From: Patiriisocius marinus
GTDB lineage: Bacteria > Bacteroidota > Bacteroidia > Flavobacteriales > Flavobacteriaceae
NCBI RefSeq assembly: GCF_008974325.1
Contig: NZ_BKCG01000005.1
Coordinates: forward strand, 62,001-126,000
Direction: 5' to 3'
Length of the DNA: 64,000 nucleotides
Shown here one piece after another: positions 7,903-15,645 of this stretch (the stretch's first letter is position 1; each line of letters starts with the position of its first letter). The notes under the pieces are model-generated. The model ran no database searches and was not told the origin of the DNA. It saw only the letters and a list, made by a program, of their open reading frames with translations. A program made the position numbers and the translations under genes.

Positions 7903-7930
7903 GTTTTACAACACTGTATAAAATAAATAC
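7903..7930 (+). repeat. truncated cassette-boundary element E6 (left arm only)
   Basis: GTTTTACAAC (7903-7912) is the exact complement of the start of cassette 6. It is followed by ACT and GTATAAAATAAATAC, which resembles the left terminal arm, including A at positions 7 and 12. No right arm or new GTT boundary follows, so the array appears to end or to be broken here. Confidence 0.5.
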
Positions 7931-7961
7931 AAGCGCTAACCTATTTTTTAAAAAAACCACT

Positions 7962-8471
7962 ATGATTCGAACTCTAACATCGCTCCTATTAATACTAAAC
8001 ATACTTGTGTGTAGTGGGCAAAATAGTATTGAACATAGAAAAGCACAAACTATTGAAATTGTGCTTGACAGTATTACAAGTATTGATATCCCTGTAGAGA
8101 TATCACCGTATTTTGTGGAGCCAAAAGTGCTCTTAATTTATCCAAGCGATACCCTAAACATAGAAATCGAAATCGCTAAAGACACCATTGCTTCTATGAA
8201 AGTGGTGGACAAAATACTGTTTCCAGAAAAAACCGTAACGCTGGAGTTTACACAAACAGTCCATGAGGATTTTACTACGCAAATGACACTAGATATGTAC
8301 AATCCATTTGATAAAAAACTAAGCTACAAAGCATATATGGTTACTCCATATAGTGAAGGTTGGGTTGAAACTAGTATAATTCCTGTATTTCCAAAAATAC
8401 ACAGTGTAGAACTTTGGGGCGATACCATTATCTCTTTGATACTAGAGGAATGGAAACTCATTAAAATGTAG
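7962..8471 (+). CDS. secreted protein of unknown function
   Basis: 169 residues with a signal peptide (MIRTLTSLLLILNILVCSGQ). The mature region is beta-rich, with alternating polar and hydrophobic strands (IEIVLDSITSIDIPVEIS, VTLEFTQTVHEDFTTQMTLDMY). I do not recognise a family. It lies just past the truncated end of the cassette array. Its base composition is less AT-skewed than the cassette genes, so it may belong to the chromosomal backbone. Confidence 0.65.
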   Translation: MIRTLTSLLLILNILVCSGQNSIEHRKAQTIEIVLDSITSIDIPVEISPYFVEPKVLLIYPSDTLNIEIEIAKDTIASMKVVDKILFPEKTVTLEFTQTVHEDFTTQMTLDMYNPFDKKLSYKAYMVTPYSEGWVETSIIPVFPKIHSVELWGDTIISLILEEWKLIKM

Positions 8472-8581
8472 TAGATGAGTTTATACACTAAGATAGAACG
8501 TTTCTAAAAAAATCTCGACGTCGTATTAAAATTAACATCGATTAATTGACCTATATCAAATTAATAGGTGGAAGAATAAAG

Positions 8582-8589
8582 TAGCTTTG
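8582..8589 (+). promoter_or_regulatory. candidate -7 promoter element TAGCTTTG
   Basis: Exact match to the Bacteroidota -7 consensus TAnnTTTG. No -33 TTG is found at the usual distance. A transcript from here would meet the hairpin at 8627-8656 before reaching the gene at 8734. Confidence 0.4.
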
Positions 8590-8626
8590 TGCTTGAAATA
8601 ACTACAATTTAATTAACCATAATAAC

Positions 8627-8656
8627 ACGCCCACTACATTTATTTTTAGTGGGCGT
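8627..8656 (+). terminator. hairpin ACGCCCACTA / TAGTGGGCGT upstream of 8734
   Basis: Ten-base perfect stem with a 10-base loop, followed by TTACTTTTATT. It is terminator-like, although the T-run is broken. The same stem recurs at 9590-9620 behind the next gene, so the gene at 8734 is bracketed by two copies. Confidence 0.55.
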
Positions 8657-8667
8657 TTACTTTTATT

Positions 8668-8691
8668 AAAATACCCAACGTTGGGTATTTT
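8668..8691. promoter_or_regulatory. 24-base perfect palindrome centred on AACGTT
   Basis: Both 12-base arms match exactly (left arm AAAATACCCAAC). It lies 42 bases before the start codon at 8734, the position expected for an operator. No binding protein is known. Confidence 0.45.
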
Positions 8692-8733
8692 GTAGTTAGT
8701 AGTGCTTCTATAATTTAGCCAAAAACTAAACCA

Positions 8734-9567
8734 ATGAAATTAACAACTAACATTTTAAAATTATTAAGCCTTGCATTGTTCGTATCCTTTATTTCTTGTA
8801 AAGATGATGATTGCCCAACGTGTCCAGATGGGAATTCCACCATTCTTGTTGACATGGTATTTGACGGACAAACGTATAATCTACAAGGTGGTTATGATTT
8901 TGGAGAAGAAAGTGAAACATATATTGTATCATCTGTGATGCTATACTATGAAGATTATTCAAGATTTGAATTATCATTAAAAAAATCGGCTTATGGAGCT
9001 AATGACGCTGATGATATTTTCCCAACGTTCATCGTGAACCTAAATTCTAATGAGGACCCTGCGATAGGTGTACCTCAAACAATAACTCCAGCTGTTTTTT
9101 CTCTTATTACACCTACTACCCGTTACACACAATTAAATGAGGATGATTTTGATTTTGATAACGCCTTTGACACTCATATTGATATAACAGATTTTGAGCT
9201 AGAAATAACAGATATCGTTAGAAATAGCGAAACTGGTATTCATAAACTTGCAGGGAATTATAGTGTTAATTTTACTTCAGGTAGAAGTGCTACAAACCAT
9301 ACCATTAATGTAGATTTTGATATGACTGATCAGGATATTTTAGGAACTCCATACACAGCACCTACGGGTGGCGGTAATAGCGGTGGTGGTAATAGTGGCG
9401 GTGGCGCTGACTGCGATAATTTAGTATATAATGGCCCAACTGAAGGCCAAGTAATGCAATGGTGCCAAGCTGCACAATTGTATGAATGTTTAGATGCTAC
9501 AACTGAGCTAAGCTACATCTGTGGTGTTATAGCAGAGTATGGCGCTAGTTGCCCATATTGTAACTAA
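8734..9567 (+). CDS. cysteine-rich lipoprotein with glycine linker
   Basis: 277 residues. The lipoprotein signal ends LALFVSFISC, followed by KDDDCPTCPDG. A beta-rich domain (about residues 30-210) resembles the extracellular domains of many Flavobacteriaceae lipoproteins but matches no family I can name. A linker built of GGGNS units (about residues 212-226) joins a compact C-terminal module of about 50 residues that contains six cysteines, including CPYC near the end, and probably forms three disulfides. It is expected at the cell surface. It is bracketed by twin hairpins and preceded by a long palindrome. Confidence 0.75.
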   Translation: MKLTTNILKLLSLALFVSFISCKDDDCPTCPDGNSTILVDMVFDGQTYNLQGGYDFGEESETYIVSSVMLYYEDYSRFELSLKKSAYGANDADDIFPTFIVNLNSNEDPAIGVPQTITPAVFSLITPTTRYTQLNEDDFDFDNAFDTHIDITDFELEITDIVRNSETGIHKLAGNYSVNFTSGRSATNHTINVDFDMTDQDILGTPYTAPTGGGNSGGGNSGGGADCDNLVYNGPTEGQVMQWCQAAQLYECLDATTELSYICGVIAEYGASCPYCN

Positions 9568-9589
9568 CAATGTAACTAACCAAATTAAA

Positions 9590-9620
9590 ACGCCCACTAA
9601 ACATACTATTTAGTGGGCGT
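9590..9620 (+). terminator. terminator hairpin after the cysteine-rich lipoprotein gene
   Basis: ACGCCCACTAAA pairs with TTTAGTGGGCGT around a seven-base loop, followed by ATTTAATTTAT. The inner ten stem bases are identical to the upstream hairpin at 8627-8656. Confidence 0.65.
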
Positions 9621-9696
9621 ATTTAATTTATATAACGTTGTAAATCTATATTAAATAAAAAGCCTTGGCTAGCTATTTACAAATTTAAGGTTGTTA

Positions 9697-10140
9697 TTAA
9701 GCTTCAGTTGCATCCTTAATCTCTAAAACTTCAAGATCAAAAACAAGATCTTGTCCTGCTAAAGGGTGGTTACCATCTACAATAATAGTTTTCTCACTTA
9801 CTTCAACAACACGTAGATTCATTTCCTGTCCGTCTGGAGTTTTAGAAACAAGTCCCATACCTACTTCTGGAGCCATATCCTGAGGTAATTCAGTTTTGTT
9901 AACCTCTTGTCTTAACTCAGCTATAACTTCACCGTAAGCTTCTTCTTTAGCGATTGTAATTGTTTTCTTTTCGTTTGGTTTCATGTCAATTAAACCTTTT
10001 TCAAAACCAGGAATTAATTGTCCTAAACCTAATGTAAGTTCTAAAGGGTCTTTCCCTACTGAACTATCAAAAACTTGTCCATCAGATAATTTACCTGTGT
10101 AATGTACTACAACAGTGTCTTTCTCTTTTACTTGACTCAT
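9697..10140 (-). CDS. FKBP-type peptidyl-prolyl isomerase, SlyD-like
   Basis: 147 residues, cytoplasmic, with no signal. The start (VKEKDTVVVHYTGKLSDGQVFDSS) and the segment LGLGQLIPGFEKGLIDMKPNEKKTI are FKBP landmarks. The insert-in-flap domain (about residues 66-120) and the returning strand NHPLAGQDLVFDLEVLEI identify the SlyD subtype. SlyD proteins catalyse proline isomerisation and act as chaperones. The His/Cys-rich metal-binding tail of Escherichia coli SlyD is absent; the protein ends KDATEA. A stand-alone gene. Confidence 0.92.
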   Translation of the reverse strand: MSQVKEKDTVVVHYTGKLSDGQVFDSSVGKDPLELTLGLGQLIPGFEKGLIDMKPNEKKTITIAKEEAYGEVIAELRQEVNKTELPQDMAPEVGMGLVSKTPDGQEMNLRVVEVSEKTIIVDGNHPLAGQDLVFDLEVLEIKDATEA

Positions 10141-10449
10141 ACTCTATTTATTAATTTCAAAAAATAGTCTTTGTGTAACTCTTACGCAGTAACTATTTTA
10201 ATTTAAACTTATGTTCTGTTAAACTCTAAAACCAAGCCAAAGAAACAAACTACATAAGGCGTACTGCCTATTTAGCAGTAAGGTAGTCTAAGTTATGCTT
10301 GCATCCCCTTAATAGCGGTACAAGGCAAGTTTATTGCTTTCTTTAAATAAAATATTAGGTTTAAATGCTAATCGGTAACTATGTCAGTTTCTATTCGTTT
10401 TTAGTGGTTTTTATGCCAAAATCACCGTTGGTTAATAAAGTGAATTGTA
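10141..10449. other. intergenic region, no gene seen
   Basis: About 310 bases between the divergent slyD-like upstream side and the typA terminator. Only short unsupported open frames are present. No recognised RNA or repeat was found. Confidence 0.4.
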
Positions 10450-10500
10450 TAAAAAAAATCTGCACTATAACATACCCTAGAGTATTGTATAATGCAGATT
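10450..10500 (-). terminator. typA terminator
   Basis: Inverted arms AATCTGCACTATA (from 10457) and TATAATGCAGATT (to 10500) pair at 12 of 13 positions. On the minus strand the hairpin is followed by eight T residues, 40 bases past the typA stop. Confidence 0.75.
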
Positions 10501-10539
10501 AACTTATATGAAGTGTTTAAAATTTCCGAAGAAATTTAC

Positions 10540-12333
10540 TTACAGCTTATAACGTTTACGGTCAACAGCTTTTAGGTATACCTTACGGATACGTAAAAAG
10601 TTAGGAGTTACCTCAACGTACTCATCTTTTTGTATAAATTCTAATGCTTCTTCTAAAGAGAACTTGATAGCAGGCACAATTTTCGCCTTGTCATCTGCTC
10701 CACTTGAACGTACGTTAGAAAGTTTTTTCGTTTTAGTGATATTTACTTCCATATCATCTTGACGAGTGTTCTCTCCAATTACTTGTCCTTCGTAGATATC
10801 TTCGTTTGGATTAACAAAGAAACGACCTCTATCTTGTAATTTATCAATAGAATAAGGAATTGCTGAACCGTTTTCCATAGATACTAAAGATCCATTTTGA
10901 CGTTCTGGAATACCTCCTCTTAAAGGTTGGTATTCAACAAAACGGTGTGTCATAATTGCCTCACCAGCTGTTGCTGTTAACAATTGATTACGTAAACCAA
11001 TAATTCCTCTAGATGGAATGATAAACTGGCAAATCATACGATCACCTTTAGCTTCCATAGATACCATTTCACCTTTACGGATAGTTACTAAGTTTACTGC
11101 AGTACCACTAACTGATTCTGGTAAATCGATAGTTAACTCTTCAACAGGCTCACATTTAACACCATCAACTTCTTTGATAATTACTTGTGGCTGTCCTATT
11201 TGTAATTCGTAACCTTCACGACGCATAGTTTCAATTAAAACTGATAAGTGAAGTATACCACGACCAAATACTAAAAACTTATCTGCAGATCCAGTTTCCT
11301 GTAAGCGCATTGCTAAGTTTTTCTCTAATTCTTTTTCTAGACGCTCTCTAATATGACGTGATGTTACAAACTTTCCATCTTTTCCAAAGAAAGGTGAATC
11401 GTTAATTGTAAACAACATACTCATTGTAGGCTCATCAATTGCAATAGTTTCGAGAGCTTCAGGGTTTTCGATATCAGCAACAGTATCACCAATTTCAAAT
11501 CCTTCTAATCCAACTAGCGCACAAATATCTCCTGCTTGAACTTCTTCTACTTTTAAACGTCCAAGACCTTCGAAAGTGTGTAGTTCTTTAATTTTTGTTT
11601 TTGTAATAGTACCATCAGCTTTTACAAGTGAAACACGCATACCTTCTTTTAAAGTACCACGAGTTAAACGACCAATAGCTATACGTCCTGTAAATGAAGA
11701 GAAATCTAACGATGTAATCAACAATTGAGGAGAACCTTCTTCAAATTTAGGAGGTGTAACGTTAGCAAGAACCATATCTAAAAGTGGCTCTACGTTTTCA
11801 GTTTCAACTTTCCAGTCATCACTCATCCAGTTGTTCTTTGCAGAACCGTATACTGTTGGGAAATCTAACTGCCACTCTTCTGCTCCAAGTTCGAACATTA
11901 AGTCGAATACTTTTTCGTGAACGATATCTGGAGTACAGTTTTCTTTATCTACTTTGTTTACTACTACACAAGGCTTAAGACCTAAGTCTAATGCTTTTTG
12001 CAATACGAAACGTGTTTGTGGCATAGGCCCTTCAAAAGCATCTACCAATAAACAAACACCATCAGCCATGTTTAATACACGCTCTACTTCTCCACCAAAA
12101 TCGGCGTGACCAGGGGTGTCAATAATATTAATTTTTGTTCCTTTATAAACAACAGAAACATTCTTAGACGTAATGGTAATACCACGTTCACGTTCAAGAT
12201 CGTTATTATCTAAGATTAAATCACCTGTGTTTTGGTTTTCACGAAACAACTGACAGTGATACATAATTTTATCAACCAAGGTAGTTTTACCGTGATCTAC
12301 GTGAGCAATAATTGCGATATTTATAACTTTCAT
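10540..12333 (-). CDS. typA: ribosome-associated GTPase TypA/BipA
   Basis: 597 residues, the usual length. The G domain has [14 protein letters not shown] (P-loop), the switch segment [19 protein letters not shown] and NKVD. It is followed by domain II, two EF-G-like alpha/beta domains, and the BipA-specific C-terminal domain ending in [10 protein letters not shown]. TypA binds the 70S ribosome, supports assembly of the large subunit, and matters under cold and other stress. Single gene with its own terminator. The start ATG at 12333 precedes [17 protein letters not shown], the canonical N-terminus. Confidence 0.97.
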   Translation of the reverse strand: MKVINIAIIAHVDHGKTTLVDKIMYHCQLFRENQNTGDLILDNNDLERERGITITSKNVSVVYKGTKINIIDTPGHADFGGEVERVLNMADGVCLLVDAFEGPMPQTRFVLQKALDLGLKPCVVVNKVDKENCTPDIVHEKVFDLMFELGAEEWQLDFPTVYGSAKNNWMSDDWKVETENVEPLLDMVLANVTPPKFEEGSPQLLITSLDFSSFTGRIAIGRLTRGTLKEGMRVSLVKADGTITKTKIKELHTFEGLGRLKVEEVQAGDICALVGLEGFEIGDTVADIENPEALETIAIDEPTMSMLFTINDSPFFGKDGKFVTSRHIRERLEKELEKNLAMRLQETGSADKFLVFGRGILHLSVLIETMRREGYELQIGQPQVIIKEVDGVKCEPVEELTIDLPESVSGTAVNLVTIRKGEMVSMEAKGDRMICQFIIPSRGIIGLRNQLLTATAGEAIMTHRFVEYQPLRGGIPERQNGSLVSMENGSAIPYSIDKLQDRGRFFVNPNEDIYEGQVIGENTRQDDMEVNITKTKKLSNVRSSGADDKAKIVPAIKFSLEEALEFIQKDEYVEVTPNFLRIRKVYLKAVDRKRYKL

Positions 12334-12671
12334 AATACAATCCCGTGAGACGGGTAACTTTTTAATTTACAACATTTTACAAGAAAAATTTTTTCTTTTA
12401 AAATTGTTTAGAAACAACACTAGCTTTTGCTTAATTTTAACTAGCACATTTCAGCGTGCAAAAGTACTATTTATTATATTATAAATATGATATTGTGCAG
12501 TTTAAATTTATTCTGAAATACTAATTCGTTACAAACACCTCTTTATTAATTAAAATGTTTTGTGATAAGTGAAAAAAAATAAATAGAAAAGCTAACAATT
12601 AAAGTCTTCTAATATTAACAAAATCTTGCCCTTTTAATGTGTTATCCTAATCACATGCAAAAAGAAAATTT
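12334..12671. other. AT-rich intergenic region between typA and kdsA
   Basis: About 340 bases of divergent upstream sequence. No gene or repeat was recognised. It must hold the promoter of typA (minus). Confidence 0.4.
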
Positions 12672-12679
12672 TACCTTTG
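12672..12679 (+). promoter_or_regulatory. candidate -7 promoter element TACCTTTG of kdsA
   Basis: Exact TAnnTTTG match 21 bases before the ATG at 12701. No clear -33 TTG. Confidence 0.45.
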
Positions 12680-12700
12680 TTACTTACTAAAACTACTACT

Positions 12701-13519
12701 ATGACTTTAGCAGGTATCCCAAATATCAAACACACAGATAAAAATAATTTCTTTTTACTTGCTGGCCCTTGTGCCATTGAAGGTGAAGATATGGCGATGC
12801 GCATTGCTGAAAAAGTTATAACTATTACAGACAAGCTTGGCATTCCTTACATATTTAAAGGAAGTTACCGCAAAGCAAACCGTAGCAGAATAGATAGTTT
12901 TACAGGAATTGGCGATGAAAAAGCATTAAAAATTTTACGTAAAGTTTCAGAAACATTTCATGTGCCTACAGTCACTGATATTCACGAAGCAAGCGAAGCA
13001 GCAATTGCAGCACAGTATGTAGATGTATTACAAATTCCTGCCTTTTTAGTACGCCAGACAGATCTTGTTGTTGCAGCAGCACAAACAGGAAAGGTAGTCA
13101 ACTTGAAAAAAGGACAATTTATGAGTCCGGAAGCAATGCAACACGCAGTGCAAAAGGTAAAAGATGCTGGAAGTGATAAAGCCTGGATTACAGATCGTGG
13201 GACGATGTTTGGTTACCAAGATATGATTGTAGATTTCCGCGGAATTCCAACAATGAAACAATATGCTCCCGTAGTACTCGATGTAACACATAGTTTACAA
13301 CAGCCTAACCAAAGCGTAGGTGTTACTGGCGGAAGACCAGAAATGATTGCTACCATTGCGAGAGCAGGAATTGCTACTGGTGCAGACGGTCTCTTTATTG
13401 AAACTCATTTTGATCCAGCTAACGCAAAAAGTGATGGGGCAAATATGCTAGACATCGCAAAACTTGAAAAATTACTAACAGATCTTGTTGCTATTAGACA
13501 AGTGGTTAATGATCTATAA
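12701..13519 (+). CDS. kdsA: 3-deoxy-8-phosphooctulonate (KDO-8-P) synthase
   Basis: 272 residues from the ATG at 12701; an in-frame TTG at 12677 would overlap the promoter element, so I prefer the ATG. It has the landmarks LLAGPCAIEGEDMAM, FKGSYRKANRSR, DIHEASEA, PAFLVRQTDLV, VNLKKGQFMSPEAM, DVTHSLQQPN and FIETHFDPANAKSDG. The enzyme condenses phosphoenolpyruvate with arabinose 5-phosphate to make KDO-8-P for lipopolysaccharide. LKKGQFMSP has Lys-Lys where metal-dependent enzymes carry other residues, but I do not assign the metal class. Monocistronic. Confidence 0.95.
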   Translation: MTLAGIPNIKHTDKNNFFLLAGPCAIEGEDMAMRIAEKVITITDKLGIPYIFKGSYRKANRSRIDSFTGIGDEKALKILRKVSETFHVPTVTDIHEASEAAIAAQYVDVLQIPAFLVRQTDLVVAAAQTGKVVNLKKGQFMSPEAMQHAVQKVKDAGSDKAWITDRGTMFGYQDMIVDFRGIPTMKQYAPVVLDVTHSLQQPNQSVGVTGGRPEMIATIARAGIATGADGLFIETHFDPANAKSDGANMLDIAKLEKLLTDLVAIRQVVNDL

Positions 13520-13577
13520 CTATTGGTAGTTTGTAATGAAAAATTAAAATTGAGAAATAACTAACCACTTATTTGAT

Positions 13578-14423
13578 ATGAAAAAATATTACACATTAAT
13601 TGCATTATCATTTTTCTTTTCATCTTTTTCGCAAAATATTATTGAATTAAGACACAATATAGGTGACCAAATAATCGATCAAGCGTCAAATGCATCTTGC
13701 AGTTTTGGTGGAGTAAACTGGGGGCGAGTATATAACTTAGAAGATTTTGGAATTACTGAAGACTTTAATATTAATCAAATAAAATATGGTATTCAAGAAA
13801 GCTCATCCGCACCAGACAATGGTATGTTTTTGAGAGTTTACGCCATTGACGAAAATTTTCCAGATTCTTTTCCAACAAGCACACTTTTAGGTGAAAGTGA
13901 AATTATAGATATGCCGTCTTTTGTAAATAGACAAATATTTACATATACTTTCACAAGCCCAGTAGTAGTACCAGCATCTGTAGATCGTATTTTAATTGAA
14001 CTATTCCAACAGAACTCTAATCAAACTGTTTTTATGGGCGGAACAGCTATGAGCAATGATTTTTCTTGGTTTAGGGATTTAGGTGGATGCTTAACGACAA
14101 CATATCAAACCACAGTTGATCTAAATAGACCTAATGTAAATTATTACATTGTTGCTGAAGGTGAAATTTCCACACTCGGTAGCAATGAGAATAATTCAAA
14201 ATCTTTAGTATTGAGCCCAAACCCAGTTACTGAGATTTTAAAGCTTCAAGGAGATACGTTAAACCAAAATGATATTATTTCAATTTATAACATTCAAGGG
14301 AAGTTACTAAGAACAGAAGATTATAAAGAGGTAATTAATGTTGATAATTTACAAGCTGGTATATATTTCTTACATATTGAAAATGAATCTAGAAAATACA
14401 TTAAAAGATTTATAAAAAATTAA
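13578..14423 (+). CDS. secreted protein with type IX sorting domain
   Basis: 281 residues. The signal peptide is MKKYYTLIALSFFFSSFSQ. The body (about residues 25-195) is a beta-sandwich-like domain with SCSFGGVNWGRVYNLEDF and PASVDRILIELFQQ, a pattern seen in Flavobacteriaceae secreted proteins but not named here. The last 75 residues (LVLSPNPVTEILKLQGD to KYIKRFIKN) are a type A Por secretion sorting domain. The gene ends in a 4-base convergent overlap with the DUF1801 gene. Confidence 0.85.
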   Translation: MKKYYTLIALSFFFSSFSQNIIELRHNIGDQIIDQASNASCSFGGVNWGRVYNLEDFGITEDFNINQIKYGIQESSSAPDNGMFLRVYAIDENFPDSFPTSTLLGESEIIDMPSFVNRQIFTYTFTSPVVVPASVDRILIELFQQNSNQTVFMGGTAMSNDFSWFRDLGGCLTTTYQTTVDLNRPNVNYYIVAEGEISTLGSNENNSKSLVLSPNPVTEILKLQGDTLNQNDIISIYNIQGKLLRTEDYKEVINVDNLQAGIYFLHIENESRKYIKRFIKN

Positions 14424-14779
14424 GCAGTGTACCCTTTCTTTTTAGTTCGGTAGGCTTCTTCAAGACATTCAATTAAAACTTGTGCGTCTATATCTTCGGG
14501 CTTATAATATCTAAGTGATTTTACAAATTTTCGCTTTTCAGAAATTAATATATTTAAGTGGATATTGAAATCTGTTCGACACCAAAAACACACATCCACA
14601 TAGCCTTTACGTACATTTAAGTAACAAATAGGACAATCGTCACTATAATATATAGGTAACTTCCATTTATATAATAACTCATTATTGGGTAAAGTGTGCT
14701 CAATAAGTACTTGTACTTGAAGGAGCATTGCTTTAAAAGGTTCAGGTTTTGAGAGAATATATTCTAAGGCAGGTTTCAT
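14420..14779 (-). CDS. DUF1801 (YdhG-like) protein
   Basis: 119 residues, cytoplasmic. Residues 5-110 match the DUF1801 pattern: PEPFKAMLLQVQVLIEHTLPN-ELLYKWKLPIYY, followed by a Cys-rich middle and PEDIDAQVLIECLEEAYR. The family's biochemical role is not established. It ends in the stop of the neighbouring type IX protein gene (4-base overlap, tail to tail). A terminator-like hairpin lies only 15 bases ahead of its start codon. Confidence 0.8.
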   Translation of the reverse strand: MKPALEYILSKPEPFKAMLLQVQVLIEHTLPNNELLYKWKLPIYYSDDCPICYLNVRKGYVDVCFWCRTDFNIHLNILISEKRKFVKSLRYYKPEDIDAQVLIECLEEAYRTKKKGYTA

Positions 14780-14788
14780 TTTATAAAT

Positions 14789-14820
14789 ATAAAAAAAGGC
14801 TACTTAAAAAAGCAGCCTTT
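14789..14820 (-). terminator. intrinsic terminator directly upstream of the DUF1801 gene
   Basis: On the minus strand the stem AAAGGCT (14814-14820 side) pairs with AGCCTTT (14795-14801 side) and is followed by a run of seven T. It ends about ten bases before the ATG at 14779. It either stops a short transcript from 14821-15000 or serves as an attenuator. Confidence 0.6.
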
Positions 14821-14897
14821 AGGTAATCACATATAAACTCCCCAGTTTATAATGCATGATTTATACTACAAATAAAAATCAATTACTACGTAGTACA

Positions 14898-14913
14898 TTA
14901 CGGTTTTCCGTAA
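14898..14913. promoter_or_regulatory. perfect inverted repeat TTACGG-TTTT-CCGTAA
   Basis: Six-base perfect arms around TTTT, in the divergent region between the DUF1801 gene and the CreD module. A near copy lies at 298-313. Probably a transcription-factor site; the protein is unknown. Confidence 0.4.
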
Positions 14914-15007
14914 TGGAGCTATATTTTATTATTATTTATATTACAAGCACTACTAACAGTAGATTATACCCGAAAAAAAATAGTTGTGAATTATATTAAA
15001 TTATAGT

Positions 15008-15026
15008 TACTTTGTAATTCAAAGTA
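15008..15026 (+). promoter_or_regulatory. operator-like inverted repeat TACTTTG-N5-CAAAGTA (site 1)
   Basis: Perfect seven-base arms around TAATT, ending seven bases before the ATG at 15034. The same core, ACTTTG-TAATT-CAAAGTA, lies at the same distance from the gene at 16179. It is a likely binding site of the winged-helix regulator encoded at 15646 (inference from neighbourhood). Confidence 0.65.
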
Positions 15027-15033
15027 CTTTATT

Positions 15034-15639
15034 ATGAGCGAACAGGATTATTTAAAAGATATCAGTGAGATTAAAAACTTAATGAATAGATCGTCTAGAT
15101 TTATATCACTTAGTGGATTGGCTGGAATATTTGCCGGTATTTATGCTCTTATAGGTGCAGCTATTGCCTACTATTTAGTAGTAAATTCAGGTAGAGATTA
15201 TCTTATTCTTGATGGTCATATTTTCAAAATGATTCTGTTAGACTTAGCTCTTGTCGCTCTATGCAGCATAGTTACTGCGATTTTTATAACCACCCGAAAA
15301 GCAAAAGAAGATCAAGTTAAAATATGGGACGAAACTACACGCAAGCTTTTAATGAGTTTTCTTGTGCCTTTAATTACTGGAGGAATCTATATTTTAATAA
15401 TCCTCAACCAACAAAAATATGGGCAAACAGGCGCATTGATGCTCATTTTCTATGGATTGGCACTTGTAAACGCATCTAAGTTTACTATAGGGAATATCAA
15501 GTATTTAGGATATATTGAAATTGCCCTAGGGCTCGTTTGCGCACTACTGCCTGGATATGGATTCTGGATTTGGGTTTTAGGCTTTGGAGTAATGCACATT
15601 ATTTATGGTAGTTTTATGCTCATAAAAGAAAAAAGATAA
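15034..15639 (+). CDS. five-helix membrane protein linked to winged-helix regulator
   Basis: 201 residues. A cytoplasmic N-terminus (MSEQDYLKDISEIKNLMNRSSRFISLSGLAG) is followed by about five transmembrane segments: GIFAGIYALIGAAIAYYLV, MILLDLALVALCSIVTAIFI, LLMSFLVPLITGGIYILIIL, GALMLIFYGLALVNA, and GYIEIALGLVCALLPGYGFWIWVLGFGVMHIIYGSFML. The type is common in Bacteroidota directly before a small MarR/ArsR-like regulator and near CreD. Its function is unknown; it could sense or modulate the regulator. The regulator's TTG start is seven bases after its stop. Confidence 0.8.
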   Translation: MSEQDYLKDISEIKNLMNRSSRFISLSGLAGIFAGIYALIGAAIAYYLVVNSGRDYLILDGHIFKMILLDLALVALCSIVTAIFITTRKAKEDQVKIWDETTRKLLMSFLVPLITGGIYILIILNQQKYGQTGALMLIFYGLALVNASKFTIGNIKYLGYIEIALGLVCALLPGYGFWIWVLGFGVMHIIYGSFMLIKEKR

Positions 15640-15645
15640 ACACTC

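Larger units (their letters stand above)
422..7930 (+). mobile_element. integron-like gene-cassette array, no integrase in window
   Basis: Six consecutive units begin at 422, 1561, 2168, 2791, 3899 and 5985. Each starts with GTT plus unit-specific bases. In five of six, the unit's own coding part ends with the reverse complement of its first ten bases: 422-431 with 1364-1373, 1561-1570 with 2041-2050, 2168-2177 with 2661-2670, 2791-2800 with 3705-3714, and 5985-5994 with 7903-7912. After each comes a 140-210-base foldable element. All genes lie on the plus strand, are AT-rich, are functionally unrelated, and lack obvious promoters. In integrons, too, the two ends of one cassette are complementary. 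Here the core is GTT/AAC with free bases rather than GTTRRRY, and no tyrosine recombinase is visible. Mobility is inferred, not shown. Confidence 0.6.

Noticed and set aside
422-7912. Reading the boundary elements as ordinary MITEs or REP elements
   Set aside because: Insertion elements do not make the two ends of the intervening gene complementary to each other with unit-specific bases, as seen in five of six units here. The possibility is kept open only for the inner stems.
422-7912. Classical integron with GTTRRRY/RYYYAAC cores
   Set aside because: Most unit starts (for example GTTGTGT, GTTCTAC, GTTGTAA) break the consensus, and no integrase or attI is visible, so I call it integron-like only.
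422-7930. CRISPR array
   Set aside because: The repeated elements are 140-210 bases long and separated by whole genes, with no short regular spacers.
10373-10503. Open frame of about 43 codons on the plus strand
   Set aside because: It crosses the typA terminator hairpin and has no promoter or composition support.
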